The notes under the pieces: model-generated | The model's input: only the letters and a program-made list of their open reading frames with translations | Told to the model about the DNA's origin: nothing | Databases searched by the model: none | Translations under genes and position numbers: made by a program | Shown: one piece after another, positions 15,560-23,416 of the stretch | Numbering within the stretch: the first letter of the stretch is position 1 | Layout: each line of letters opens with the position of its first letter | NCBI GenBank assembly: GCA_027620815.1 | Contig: JAQCDH010000006.1 | Location: 1-24,221, forward strand | Reading direction: 5' to 3' | From: Bacillota bacterium | Lineage (GTDB): Bacteria > Bacillota_I > Bacilli_A > Acholeplasmatales > Acholeplasmataceae | Length of the DNA: 24,221 nt

Positions 15560-16918
15560 ATGAATTTATATATTTTCCAAAATGATTTACGAATACATGA
15601 CCACCCTTTACTAAAAAAAGCGATGGATCAAGGTCCAGTCATAGGACTTTTTGTATTTGATGATATTTGGTTTAAAAATAATCAATTTGGATTCCAAAAG
15701 AAAAGTAATCATTGGCTTTCTTTTATATATGACACATTACTTGATTTAAACAAACAACTCCATACATTAAATATTCCACTTCTAGTGAAAAAAGGTAACT
15801 TTAATGACATCATAAAAACATTGATTTCTGATTATTCGATTGACTCTATTTACTATGAAATACTACCAGGATATGAAGAGAGAAAAAGATATGATTTTAT
15901 ATCTACTTTAAATATATCATCCTATCACGAGGAAATGAAACCTTTATATAAAACACACTTGCTACCTTTTTCAGTTCAGGATTTACCTTTTATATTTACA
16001 CAATTTAGACACCAAATCGAACGGCTAAATATTGATTTTAAAGAAAGTGAACCTTTAGTACCACAATCCAAAACAACTATAGAAAGCGACATTCCATGTC
16101 TTAATGATCTAAATATATTACAAACAACCCATTATATTAAACCTGGTGAATCAGAAGGCTTAAAACATTTATCGCAGTATTTGTTTACTCATCAACTTGC
16201 TAAAACATACAAGGATACACGAAATGGCATGTTAGATTTTAACGATTCTACGAAATTTTCAGCCTACCTTTCAATCGGATCCTTATCAGTAAGACGTATT
16301 ATGAATGAAGTAAAAAAATATGAATTAAACTGTGTCAAAAATGATTCGACATATTGGATATATTTTGAGTTATTATGGCGAGATTACTTTTATTTTGTTC
16401 ATAAAAAATATGACAATCGCATTTTCAATCAAGAAGGCTTGACTCAATATCATCATACATCTCATAACCCTCACAACATTACAGCTTGGAAAGAAGGGAA
16501 AACAGGTTACCCTCTTATTGATGCAAATATACGACAACTTGTTCAAACTGGCTATATGTCAAACAGGGGAAGACAAAATGTTGCTAATTTCTTTACTAAA
16601 TTTTTAAACCAAGATTGGCGTATTGGTGCGGCGTTTTTTGAAGCTTATTTAATTGACTATGATGTTTCTTCTAATACTCTTAACTGGCTATACAATGCTG
16701 GACTAGGAAATGATCCTAGAGAAAATAGAATGTTTAATTACATCACTCAAGGAGAACGCTATGATAAGAATTGTAAGTATTTAGATGCATTTCTACCTGA
16801 ATTAAAAGGTGTTCCGACTCATTTAAAATATCAAATAAGCGAACTATCGGAACAAGAACGTGTTTCATATGGTATTCAAAATTATCCAAGACCCATAAAA
16901 AAGGTAGCTAAATTATGA
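15560..16918 (+). CDS. DASH-type cryptochrome/photolyase
   Basis: This FAD protein of 452 residues belongs to the DASH cryptochromes, which repair dimers in single-stranded DNA and may also signal blue light. The N-terminal antenna domain begins LYIFQNDLRIHDHPLL. The FAD domain has ELLWRDYFYF, WKEGKTGYPLIDANIRQL, SNRGRQNVANF and the DASH-diagnostic YDVSSNTLNWLYNAGLGNDP, followed by QGERYDKNCKYLDAFLPEL. The Trp residues in DWRIGA and NWLYNAG match the two inner positions of the electron-transfer chain. I prefer the ATG at 15560 because GGAG lies 6 bases upstream; the ATG at 15548 directly abuts the previous stop but has no ribosome site. It overlaps the FeS photolyase gene by ATGA. Confidence 0.92.
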   Translation: MNLYIFQNDLRIHDHPLLKKAMDQGPVIGLFVFDDIWFKNNQFGFQKKSNHWLSFIYDTLLDLNKQLHTLNIPLLVKKGNFNDIIKTLISDYSIDSIYYEILPGYEERKRYDFISTLNISSYHEEMKPLYKTHLLPFSVQDLPFIFTQFRHQIERLNIDFKESEPLVPQSKTTIESDIPCLNDLNILQTTHYIKPGESEGLKHLSQYLFTHQLAKTYKDTRNGMLDFNDSTKFSAYLSIGSLSVRRIMNEVKKYELNCVKNDSTYWIYFELLWRDYFYFVHKKYDNRIFNQEGLTQYHHTSHNPHNITAWKEGKTGYPLIDANIRQLVQTGYMSNRGRQNVANFFTKFLNQDWRIGAAFFEAYLIDYDVSSNTLNWLYNAGLGNDPRENRMFNYITQGERYDKNCKYLDAFLPELKGVPTHLKYQISELSEQERVSYGIQNYPRPIKKVAKL

Positions 16919-18375
16919 AGAGATTGGTGTTGTTCCCATTTCAACTTAATCGTAGTTACATCGATCATCTTAATGTAGATTTTGATGAAATCCTTGTGAT
17001 TGAGCATTTATCTTTTTACAAAAGATATCCTTATCACAAAAAAAGAATTGCACTCCATCATAGTGCGGTTTTGCATTTTGTTGATATGTATCAAAAAACA
17101 TATCCTGTTAAGCATCTTCTTATTGAAGATTTAAATGACTTCTATAATACATATAATAATCCTCACATCTATATGTTTTTACCCAATGACCAATCAGATT
17201 TTAATTTTATAAAGCCTTTAACCGAAGTTACATACGTTGATGACCCGATGTTTATCGTGTCCAGAGAAGAATGGAAATCTTTACTTGTAAAAAAACCTTG
17301 GAAAATGGATACTATATATAGAAAACTCCGTCATAAACATTCCATCTTAATGGATCATGACTTACCCATCGGTGGAAAATTCTCTTTTGATGGTGAGAAT
17401 AGAAAACCCTATAAAAAAGGATTACATTTTCATGAACCTCTTACATTTGAAATCGATGCTTTAACTCAACAATCAATTGATTGGACAAACGCTCTATTTA
17501 AAGATCATCCAGGTAATTTAGATTCATTTATTTATCCAGTTTCAAACGCTCAAGCAAATCAAGCACTCAAACATTTTATTGACTACAGACTTTCAACGTT
17601 TGGTGATCATCAAGATGTCATGATTAAAAATGAACCTTATATGTCTCATGCGCTTATATCTTCTTCGTTAAATTTAGGTCTACTGAATCCTATGGATGTG
17701 ATTAAATCAGTTGAACAAGCCTATCATGATGGATTATGTCGTATTGAACCTGCTGAAGGTTTCATTAGACAAGTCTTAGGTTGGCGCGAATATATTCGTG
17801 GAGTATATTTGATGACACCTGATTACCATAAAAAGAATGCATTAAATCATCATATACCTTTACCCTCTTTTTATTGGGATGCAAATACAGATTTATCGTG
17901 TTTATCTCATACCATCAATGAAACCATAGAAAATGGGTATAATCATCATATTCAAAGACTCATGGTTTTATCCAATTATGCTAATCTTATTGGTGTCAAC
18001 CCGAAGGAAGTTAATGATTGGTTTAATAGTATGTATATTGATTCTTTTGACTGGGTTGTAACACCAAATGTTATGGGAATGGGTTTATATGCTGACGGTG
18101 GATTAATGTCTACGAAACCTTATATTTCTGGTGCTTCTTATATTAAAAAGATGAGTAACTATTGTGACGGATGTAAATATGATCCAACCATAAAAACAGG
18201 TGAAAAAGCGTGTCCGTTTAATGGTTTATACTGGAATTTTATAGACAATCATAAAGACACTTTAAAACCTAACCCTAGAATGTCAATGATGGTTAACTTA
18301 TTAGATAAGATGGATAGTGAAACAAAACAAAATCATTTACATCGTGCTCAATTACATATAAAAAGTATCAAATAA
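16915..18375 (+). CDS. FeS-cluster bacterial cryptochrome/(6-4) photolyase (PhrB/CryB family)
   Basis: This 486-residue protein belongs to the iron-sulfur bacterial cryptochromes and photolyases, some of which repair (6-4) photoproducts. Four cysteines (Cys329, Cys417, Cys420, Cys433) sit with the spacing 88, 3 and 13, the same as I recall for the [4Fe-4S] ligands of Agrobacterium PhrB (350, 438, 441, 454). The repair histidine pair HH at 344-345 is also at the expected distance. Other family segments are IEPAEGFIRQVLGWREYIRG, DWVVTPNVMGMGLYADGG and KPYISGASYIKKMSNYC. Known members bind FAD and use 6,7-dimethyl-8-ribityllumazine as antenna. It overlaps the DASH gene by ATGA and ends the plus-strand operon at a bidirectional terminator. 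Confidence 0.94.
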   Translation: MKRLVLFPFQLNRSYIDHLNVDFDEILVIEHLSFYKRYPYHKKRIALHHSAVLHFVDMYQKTYPVKHLLIEDLNDFYNTYNNPHIYMFLPNDQSDFNFIKPLTEVTYVDDPMFIVSREEWKSLLVKKPWKMDTIYRKLRHKHSILMDHDLPIGGKFSFDGENRKPYKKGLHFHEPLTFEIDALTQQSIDWTNALFKDHPGNLDSFIYPVSNAQANQALKHFIDYRLSTFGDHQDVMIKNEPYMSHALISSSLNLGLLNPMDVIKSVEQAYHDGLCRIEPAEGFIRQVLGWREYIRGVYLMTPDYHKKNALNHHIPLPSFYWDANTDLSCLSHTINETIENGYNHHIQRLMVLSNYANLIGVNPKEVNDWFNSMYIDSFDWVVTPNVMGMGLYADGGLMSTKPYISGASYIKKMSNYCDGCKYDPTIKTGEKACPFNGLYWNFIDNHKDTLKPNPRMSMMVNLLDKMDSETKQNHLHRAQLHIKSIK

Positions 18376-18420
18376 AAAAAGACCTCCACTTTATGAATAG
18401 TGAAGAGGTCTTTTTTTTAT
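18374..18420. terminator. Bidirectional terminator between the FeS photolyase and ribH
   Basis: GACCTC (18381-18386) pairs with GAGGTC (18405-18410), and CACT pairs with AGTG inside, with two unpaired A and an 8-base loop. Seven A precede and eight T follow. It serves both convergent operons. Confidence 0.88.
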
Positions 18421-18421
18421 T

Positions 18422-18889
18422 TTAGTTTTTTATATTTTTTAAAACATTTACCATTTCAACGGCTGATAAAGCTGCATCAAAACCTTTGTTTCCAGCTTTT
18501 GTTCCTGCACGCTCAATCGCTTGTTCGATAGAATCCGTTGTAAGTACTGCGTTAATCACTGGAACACCACTATCAAGTGACACTGAGGCAATGCCACTGG
18601 TGACTCCGTTTGCAACCATATCAAAGTGTGGTGTTGCACCACGAATGACTGCACCACATGCAATGATTGCGTCATAAGTTTTTAATTCTACCACTTTTTT
18701 AACTGCAAGTGGAATTTCATATGCACCGGGCACTGCAACAACTGTGATATCTTTTTCATCAACACCGTGTCTAATTAAACCATCTTTTGCACCTTCAACA
18801 AGTTGTTTGACGATCATATCATTAAATCGACTCATGACAATTGCAATTTTAAAACCTTTACCCATGTAATTTCCTTCAATCGTTTTCAT
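18422..18889 (-). CDS. ribH: 6,7-dimethyl-8-ribityllumazine synthase
   Basis: This enzyme condenses the ribityl-aminouracil with dihydroxybutanone phosphate to form lumazine, the penultimate step of riboflavin synthesis; the family usually assembles as a 60-subunit shell or pentamers. The 155 residues include SRFND (20-24), VPGAYEIPLA near 53, GAVIRGATPHFD (79-90) with the catalytic His88, and LTTDSIEQAIERAGTKAGNKG near 116. AAGGAG lies 5 bases before the ATG, and the gene follows ribBA after 2 bases. It is last in the riboflavin operon. Its product is also the antenna pigment known in FeS-type photolyases, one of which is encoded directly opposite. Confidence 0.97.
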   Translation of the reverse strand: MKTIEGNYMGKGFKIAIVMSRFNDMIVKQLVEGAKDGLIRHGVDEKDITVVAVPGAYEIPLAVKKVVELKTYDAIIACGAVIRGATPHFDMVANGVTSGIASVSLDSGVPVINAVLTTDSIEQAIERAGTKAGNKGFDAALSAVEMVNVLKNIKN

Positions 18890-18891
18890 AA

Positions 18892-20100
18892 CTACTCCTT
18901 TATATCGAGCATATGCCCAAGTTTTTGTTTTTTTGTTTTTAAATAAAATTCATTTTTTTCATTGTGATTCATTTGTATCGATATACGATCTGAAATCTTA
19001 ATTCCATACCCTTCAAGTCCAACGATTTTCCTTGGATTATTGGTCATTAAATGGATTGATTTTACACCTAGATCTGCAAGGATCTGAGCACCAATACCGT
19101 AATCTCTTAAATCATCTTTAAAGCCTAATTTTAAATTTGCTTCAACCGTATCATACCCTTGATCTTGAAGATGATATGCTTTAATTTTATTAATTAAACC
19201 GATGCCTCTTCCTTCTTGTCTCATATATAATACAATTCCTAAACCTTCTTCTTCAATTGTATGCATGGCTGCATGAAGTTGATCTCCACAATCACAGCGT
19301 AAAGATCCAAACGCATCTCCAGTTAAACACTCTGAGTGTACTCTTACTAACACATTTTCTTTACCTTTAACATCACCTTTAACCAGTGCCACGTGATGTT
19401 CTTTATTTAATGTGTTTTCATATCCTATCACTTCAAATTCACCCGAAATCGTAGGCATGACTGCACTTGCAGAACGTGTAATGTACGTTTCTTTTTTTCT
19501 CTTATATTCAATAAGATCCTGAATTGAAATAATTTTTAGTTGATGTTTCTCTTTATAAATCATTAAATCATCTAGTCTTGCCATGGATCCATCATCGTTC
19601 ATGATTTCACAAATGACACCTGCTGGTTTAAGACCTGCAAGTACAGCAAGATCGATACTTGCCTCTGTATGACCGGCACGCTTTAATACGCCACCTTCTT
19701 GAGCAATTAAAGGAAAAATATGTCCAGGTTTTCTAAAGTCACGATGGGTTGCCTTGTCGCTCACTAACAATTGAATTGTGTGCGCACGTTCTTTTGCTGA
19801 AATCCCTGTATTTGTATCCATTGCATCAACAGATACTGTGAAATTGGTTCTAAATACATCCGTATTTTTTTTAACCATTTCATCTAGTCCTAGTTTGATA
19901 GCATCGGATTCTTTAAGTGGTACACAAATAAGCCCTTTTCCGTAAGTTGCCATGAAATTGACATCTTCAGGTCTTACTTTTTCAGCGGCCATGACAAGAT
20001 CGCCTTCATTTTCTCTATCTTCATCATCGACAACAATGACCATCTTACCTAATTGGACATCTAAGATTGCTTCTTCAATGGTGTTGAGTTTAATAGCCAT
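18892..20100 (-). CDS. ribBA: Bifunctional 3,4-dihydroxy-2-butanone-4-phosphate synthase / GTP cyclohydrolase II
   Basis: This fusion of 402 residues provides both starting precursors of riboflavin. The N-terminal domain (about 1-200) has the DHBP synthase motif DDEDRENEGD (25-34) and RAGHTEASIDLAVLAG near 141. The C-terminal domain (about 208-402) is GTP cyclohydrolase II, with zinc ligands Cys258, Cys269 and Cys271 in ECLTGDAFGSLRCDCGDQL, then RQEGRGIGL (294-302) and TNNPRK (353-358). Both halves look intact. The start lies 11 bases inside ribE, and the best ribosome site (AAAGGAG) is an unusually far 13 bases upstream, so coupling to ribE translation probably helps. Confidence 0.97.
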   Translation of the reverse strand: MAIKLNTIEEAILDVQLGKMVIVVDDEDRENEGDLVMAAEKVRPEDVNFMATYGKGLICVPLKESDAIKLGLDEMVKKNTDVFRTNFTVSVDAMDTNTGISAKERAHTIQLLVSDKATHRDFRKPGHIFPLIAQEGGVLKRAGHTEASIDLAVLAGLKPAGVICEIMNDDGSMARLDDLMIYKEKHQLKIISIQDLIEYKRKKETYITRSASAVMPTISGEFEVIGYENTLNKEHHVALVKGDVKGKENVLVRVHSECLTGDAFGSLRCDCGDQLHAAMHTIEEEGLGIVLYMRQEGRGIGLINKIKAYHLQDQGYDTVEANLKLGFKDDLRDYGIGAQILADLGVKSIHLMTNNPRKIVGLEGYGIKISDRISIQMNHNEKNEFYLKTKKQKLGHMLDIKE

Positions 20101-20719
20101 AATCTTTTAAGGTCTCCTTTGTAAGATTTTCTTTGGTGGGTTCTAATAATTTTTCAACATATTTAATCATCATATCCATTTCTAAATTCACCTGATCACC
20201 CACTTTTTTATTAAGTAACGTTGTTTGATCTTTTGTATGAGGGATAATAGAAACTGAAACTCCTTTAGATGTTAATCTTGATATTGTTAAACTAATACCA
20301 TCAATCGCGATTGATCCTTTTAAAATACAATATTTTCTTAAATGTTCCGGAACATCAATATCAACCCATGTTGCATTATCCTCAAAAAATGTATTTGAAA
20401 TCACACCCACATCATCGATATGTCCAGAAACCATATGACCACCAAAACGATCTCCCATTACCATCGCTTTTTCTAAGTTCACCTTTGAACCAACTTCTAA
20501 AGTCCCTAAATTAGATCGTCTTAATGATTCTGCCATAACATCAACTGAATACATGTTATCTTTTAACGTTGTAACTGTGAGACATAACCCATTAGCTGCA
20601 ATCGAATCACCAATAGAAACATCATCTAAGATAGAGGATTCGATTGTAATTTGTTGTGATTTTGATCCTTTTTTTATTGATGTGATTGTTCCGACATCTT
20701 GAATAATTCCTGTAAACAT
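20090..20719 (-). CDS. ribE: Riboflavin synthase, alpha-type
   Basis: This enzyme dismutates two lumazine molecules into riboflavin and the ribityl-aminouracil. The 209 residues show the internal duplication of the family: the first barrel starts MFTGIIQDVG and contains NGLCLTV (43-49), and the second contains GHIDDVG (99-105) and DGISLTI (140-146). I chose the ATG at 20719, where the conserved MFTGII begins; GGGAG lies 11 bases upstream. The frame runs open to 20776 but that part is the end of ribD in another frame. It starts 4 bases after the ribD stop. Confidence 0.96.
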   Translation of the reverse strand: MFTGIIQDVGTITSIKKGSKSQQITIESSILDDVSIGDSIAANGLCLTVTTLKDNMYSVDVMAESLRRSNLGTLEVGSKVNLEKAMVMGDRFGGHMVSGHIDDVGVISNTFFEDNATWVDIDVPEHLRKYCILKGSIAIDGISLTISRLTSKGVSVSIIPHTKDQTTLLNKKVGDQVNLEMDMMIKYVEKLLEPTKENLTKETLKDYGY

Positions 20720-20723
20720 ATGT

Positions 20724-21794
20724 TTATTTTCTCCCTGTGATTTTGATATTGTTTTCAAATATTTGAAATGAAACATCTTTTAATTCAAGTGCTTCACTCA
20801 TCGTTGAAATGTTTAAATGTTGAAGTGTTTGTGTACCACCAATGAATTTTGGAGCCACATAAACTTGAATCTCGTCAAACAATTTTTCTCTTAAAAAACT
20901 TTCGTGAAGTGTTTTACCACCTTCAACCATAATATTTTGAATGCCCAATTCGTGTAATTGATTTAACAACCTCTCTAAATCAATAACATCATCTTTGCTT
21001 TGAATATAGATCACGTGATTGCCAAGATGTTCTATCTGGTTTCTTTTTTCTTCTGGCATCAAAGATGTGATGATCCAAGTTTCTAATTCGTCTTGGATGA
21101 CTTTACTATTGATGGGAACATCTCCTTTTGGATCTAAAATAACTCTAATCATTTGTTTTCCTGTATAGTTTTCTAATCTTATGTTAAGTTTTGGATCATC
21201 TTGAATTACAGTATTAAGTCCAACCATGATGGCTTGGTATTTTGATCTCGTGTGATGAACATCTAATCGTGAAGCTTCATTTGTGATCCATGAACTATCC
21301 ATGGCATCAGTTGCATATTTACCGTCTAGTGTTAACGCCATTTTTAATAAAACATAAGGTTTATTTTGAGTAATGTAATGATAGAAATGTTGATTCATCA
21401 CATTGCTTTGTTCTTGAGAGATACCTAAATGTACTTCTATCCCTGCATCTTTTAACATTTGGATACCTTTACCAGCAACTAAAGGATTTGGATCTAATGT
21501 CGCAACATAGACTTCTTTAATACCTTTTTCAATAATCTTTTTAGCACAAGAACCTGTTTTACCTTCATGGCTACATGGCTCTAATGTGACATACATTGTT
21601 GCACCAGTAACGTCTTCTTTAGCGTTTAGAAAAGCATTGATCTCAGCATGGGCTTGACCATATTCTTGATGATAACCTTCACCAATAATTTGATTATTTT
21701 TAACAATAACTGCACCAACAAGAGGATTTGGTTTGACATTAAGACCTCCTTTTTCGGCAAGTTCTAATGCTTTATTCATGTAAAAATCATTCAT
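20724..21794 (-). CDS. ribD: Bifunctional riboflavin deaminase/reductase
   Basis: RibD carries out the two middle steps from the GTP cyclohydrolase product to the ribityl-aminouracil phosphate. The 356 residues contain the zinc deaminase site HAE (His49, Glu51) and PCSHEGKTGSC (Cys74, Cys83), then the NADPH-dependent reductase domain from about 145 (LLKMALTLDGKYAT, GLNTVIQDDPKLNIR, MVEGGKTLHESFL). Length is normal. AGGAG lies 7 bases before the ATG. It is the first gene of ribD-E-BA-H, directly behind the FMN riboswitch, so its transcription is set by flavin level. Confidence 0.97.
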   Translation of the reverse strand: MNDFYMNKALELAEKGGLNVKPNPLVGAVIVKNNQIIGEGYHQEYGQAHAEINAFLNAKEDVTGATMYVTLEPCSHEGKTGSCAKKIIEKGIKEVYVATLDPNPLVAGKGIQMLKDAGIEVHLGISQEQSNVMNQHFYHYITQNKPYVLLKMALTLDGKYATDAMDSSWITNEASRLDVHHTRSKYQAIMVGLNTVIQDDPKLNIRLENYTGKQMIRVILDPKGDVPINSKVIQDELETWIITSLMPEEKRNQIEHLGNHVIYIQSKDDVIDLERLLNQLHELGIQNIMVEGGKTLHESFLREKLFDEIQVYVAPKFIGGTQTLQHLNISTMSEALELKDVSFQIFENNIKITGRK

Positions 21795-21810
21795 GATATG
21801 CTCCTAATAA

Positions 21811-21836
21811 AATAAAAATGCCCATTTTCAGGGCAT
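21811..21836 (-). terminator. Riboswitch-controlled terminator before ribD
   Basis: On the minus strand ATGCCC and GGGCAT form a 6-bp stem around TGAAAAT, followed by TTTTATTTT, just before the ribD ribosome site. Its 5' arm and loop contain GCCCTGAA, which is exactly complementary to TTCAGGGC in the first strand of the aptamer (21963-21970), so the two structures compete. Confidence 0.8.
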
Positions 21837-21866
21837 GGAAAAGTAAAAATAAGGTTAAAAAACCAT

Positions 21867-21973
21867 ATCTTCTCCCATCCAGACTATACTGTCGGTTTTG
21901 GAATTTCACCAAATCCTGCCCGTAGGCTCGCGGACTTTACCGCCGATCGGGAATTGCACCCTGCCCTGAAGAT
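21867..21973 (-). promoter_or_regulatory. FMN riboswitch (RFN element)
   Basis: The minus strand shows the conserved RFN core in order: CAGGGCAGGGTGCAATTCCC, CCGATCGGCGGTAAAGTCC, GCGAGCC, GGATTTGGTGAAATTCC, CCGACAGTATAGTCTGGATG and GGGAGAAGAT, closed by the ATCTTC/GAAGAT P1 stem. It lies just ahead of ribD. In the FMN-bound form P1 is kept and the downstream terminator can fold; without FMN the P1 strand can pair with the terminator arm and allow transcription. Confidence 0.97.
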
Positions 21974-21987
21974 TGTATTACAAATGT

Positions 21988-21996
21988 AGTATAACA
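21988..21996 (-). promoter_or_regulatory. Extended -10 promoter of the riboflavin operon
   Basis: The minus strand reads TGTTATACT. Initiation near 21981 would place the riboswitch aptamer almost at the 5' end of the transcript. No good -35 is seen. Confidence 0.6.
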
Positions 21997-22006
21997 TATC
22001 ATTTAT

Positions 22007-22036
22007 AAAAAAAGCGATATCTTATATATCGCTTAT
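22007..22036 (-). terminator. Intrinsic terminator of the M48 protease gene
   Basis: AAGCGATAT (22012-22020) and ATATCGCTT (22026-22034) form a 9-bp stem with a 5-base loop; on the minus strand it ends in seven T. It lies about 16 bases after the protease stop codon and just before the rib promoter. Confidence 0.88.
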
Positions 22037-22051
22037 TAAATATGTAAAATA

Positions 22052-23287
22052 TTAGGATGCTAAAACAGATGCAATTCTTTCTGAGATGGTTGGATGATTA
22101 TAATAGAGTTTAACGTATAAAGGATGCGGTGTAAGATTTGCAAAATTTTCAACGACTAATACTTTAAGTGCACTAATCATTGCTTCTTTAGAAGTGTGCT
22201 TTGCTGCAAAGGCATCTGCTTTATATTCAAATTCTCTTGAAATATAATTGGAGATAAGTCCTATGAGTGTATTTACAGGTGATAGTAAGATTGCCATTAA
22301 TATGATTGCAAATCCAAAGTTGATACTTGAAAGACTAAATGCTGTATGGAGCTCAACTGTTGATAAGATAAACCCTAGAATAGAAACATAAATACCGATC
22401 ACAAATAATTGTTGAAATAAAAGTTTTAACGTATCTTTATGAGTTGCATGTCCAAGTTCATGTGCTAAAACTGCTAATATTTGATCTTCTGATAATTTTT
22501 CAATCAATGTATCAAATAATACAACTTCTTTTGTTTTACCAAGTCCACTAAAAAATGCATTGAGTTTAGTGGATCTTTTTGAACCGTCCATCTCATAAAT
22601 ACGTTTTACTTCAAATCCTAATCTTAATGCGAGTGCATCAATCTTTGTTTTTAAAGATCCCTCTTCTAATAGCGTAAGTTTATTAAACAATCTTACAAAT
22701 AGGCCATTAAATAAGAATAAGATTAACATGATCACAAATATCACGATATACGCACCAATGACAAAATTCCAAATATTTTCTTTTAAAGCATCAAAGATGA
22801 CAAAAAGTAAACTGATGATGCCGCCACCAAAAACAATCGTAAGTATGAGACTTTTTATTTTATCAACAACAAATAATTTCTTAGTGACCTTATTAAATCC
22901 AAAAGCTTCTTCGATTTTAAAGATGCGATAGTATCTAAATGGAATGCCCAATAAAAAGGTGATTAAAAAATATGTAAATAGAAAAAATAACGTTTGTAAT
23001 AATGAACTCGAGCTAATTCCAATGACGAATGTCTCGATTGCACCAAATACGCCGAAGACTAAAAGTAAGACCATTAAGAGTGTCGAAACGGTATTAGAAA
23101 CGAGTCCAAATTTGAAATTTGCCATCGAATATGAGAGCCATTTTTTGTATTTTTCATCATCATATAATCCTTGAACATTTTCAGGAATCGGTTGGTTTTT
23201 ATATCGATAGTTTAAAATTGAGACAATTAGTTCAAATATAAACATTGCTAAAATAAGTCCAATTACTACATAAAAGTATGTATTCAT
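22052..23287 (-). CDS. M48 family membrane zinc protease, Ste24-like
   Basis: This 411-residue membrane protease has about seven hydrophobic segments and the zinc site HELGH at 276-280, with the third ligand Glu in REFEYKADAFA near residue 354 and a C-terminal YNHPTISERI. The EAFGFNKVTKKLFVVDKIK region near 127 is characteristic of Ste24/CAAX protease 1 relatives rather than the shorter HtpX. Bacterial homologues are usually linked to membrane protein quality control; the substrate is not known. I chose the ATG at 23287, with AGGAG 7 bases upstream; a GTG one codon earlier is also possible. It is transcribed alone and is divergent from the ICMT-like gene. Confidence 0.9.
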   Translation of the reverse strand: MNTYFYVVIGLILAMFIFELIVSILNYRYKNQPIPENVQGLYDDEKYKKWLSYSMANFKFGLVSNTVSTLLMVLLLVFGVFGAIETFVIGISSSSLLQTLFFLFTYFLITFLLGIPFRYYRIFKIEEAFGFNKVTKKLFVVDKIKSLILTIVFGGGIISLLFVIFDALKENIWNFVIGAYIVIFVIMLILFLFNGLFVRLFNKLTLLEEGSLKTKIDALALRLGFEVKRIYEMDGSKRSTKLNAFFSGLGKTKEVVLFDTLIEKLSEDQILAVLAHELGHATHKDTLKLLFQQLFVIGIYVSILGFILSTVELHTAFSLSSINFGFAIILMAILLSPVNTLIGLISNYISREFEYKADAFAAKHTSKEAMISALKVLVVENFANLTPHPLYVKLYYNHPTISERIASVLAS

Positions 23288-23310
23288 CACGAATCTCCTA
23301 ACTTTTTTAT

Positions 23311-23319
23311 ATTATAGCA
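23311..23319 (-). promoter_or_regulatory. Extended -10 promoter of the M48 protease gene
   Basis: The minus strand reads TGCTATAAT, a consensus extended -10. The predicted leader to the ATG is about 17 bases. The -35 is poor. Confidence 0.6.
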
Positions 23320-23388
23320 TAGTTTAAATCCATAAATTATCATAAAGTATCATTCCTTCTTAAGATATGACTTAATCACCCTTTCACA

Positions 23389-23397
23389 TGTTATAAT
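23389..23397 (+). promoter_or_regulatory. Extended -10 promoter of the ICMT-like/CrtP-like unit
   Basis: TGTTATAAT is a consensus extended -10 box. The predicted leader to the ATG at 23417 is about 13 bases and contains AGAGG. Confidence 0.6.
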
Positions 23398-23416
23398 ATT
23401 ACTATTAGAGGTCTTT

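Noticed and set aside
20720..20776. Longer N-terminus of riboflavin synthase
   Set aside because: The family begins at MFTGII, and the extra part overlaps the ribD coding end.
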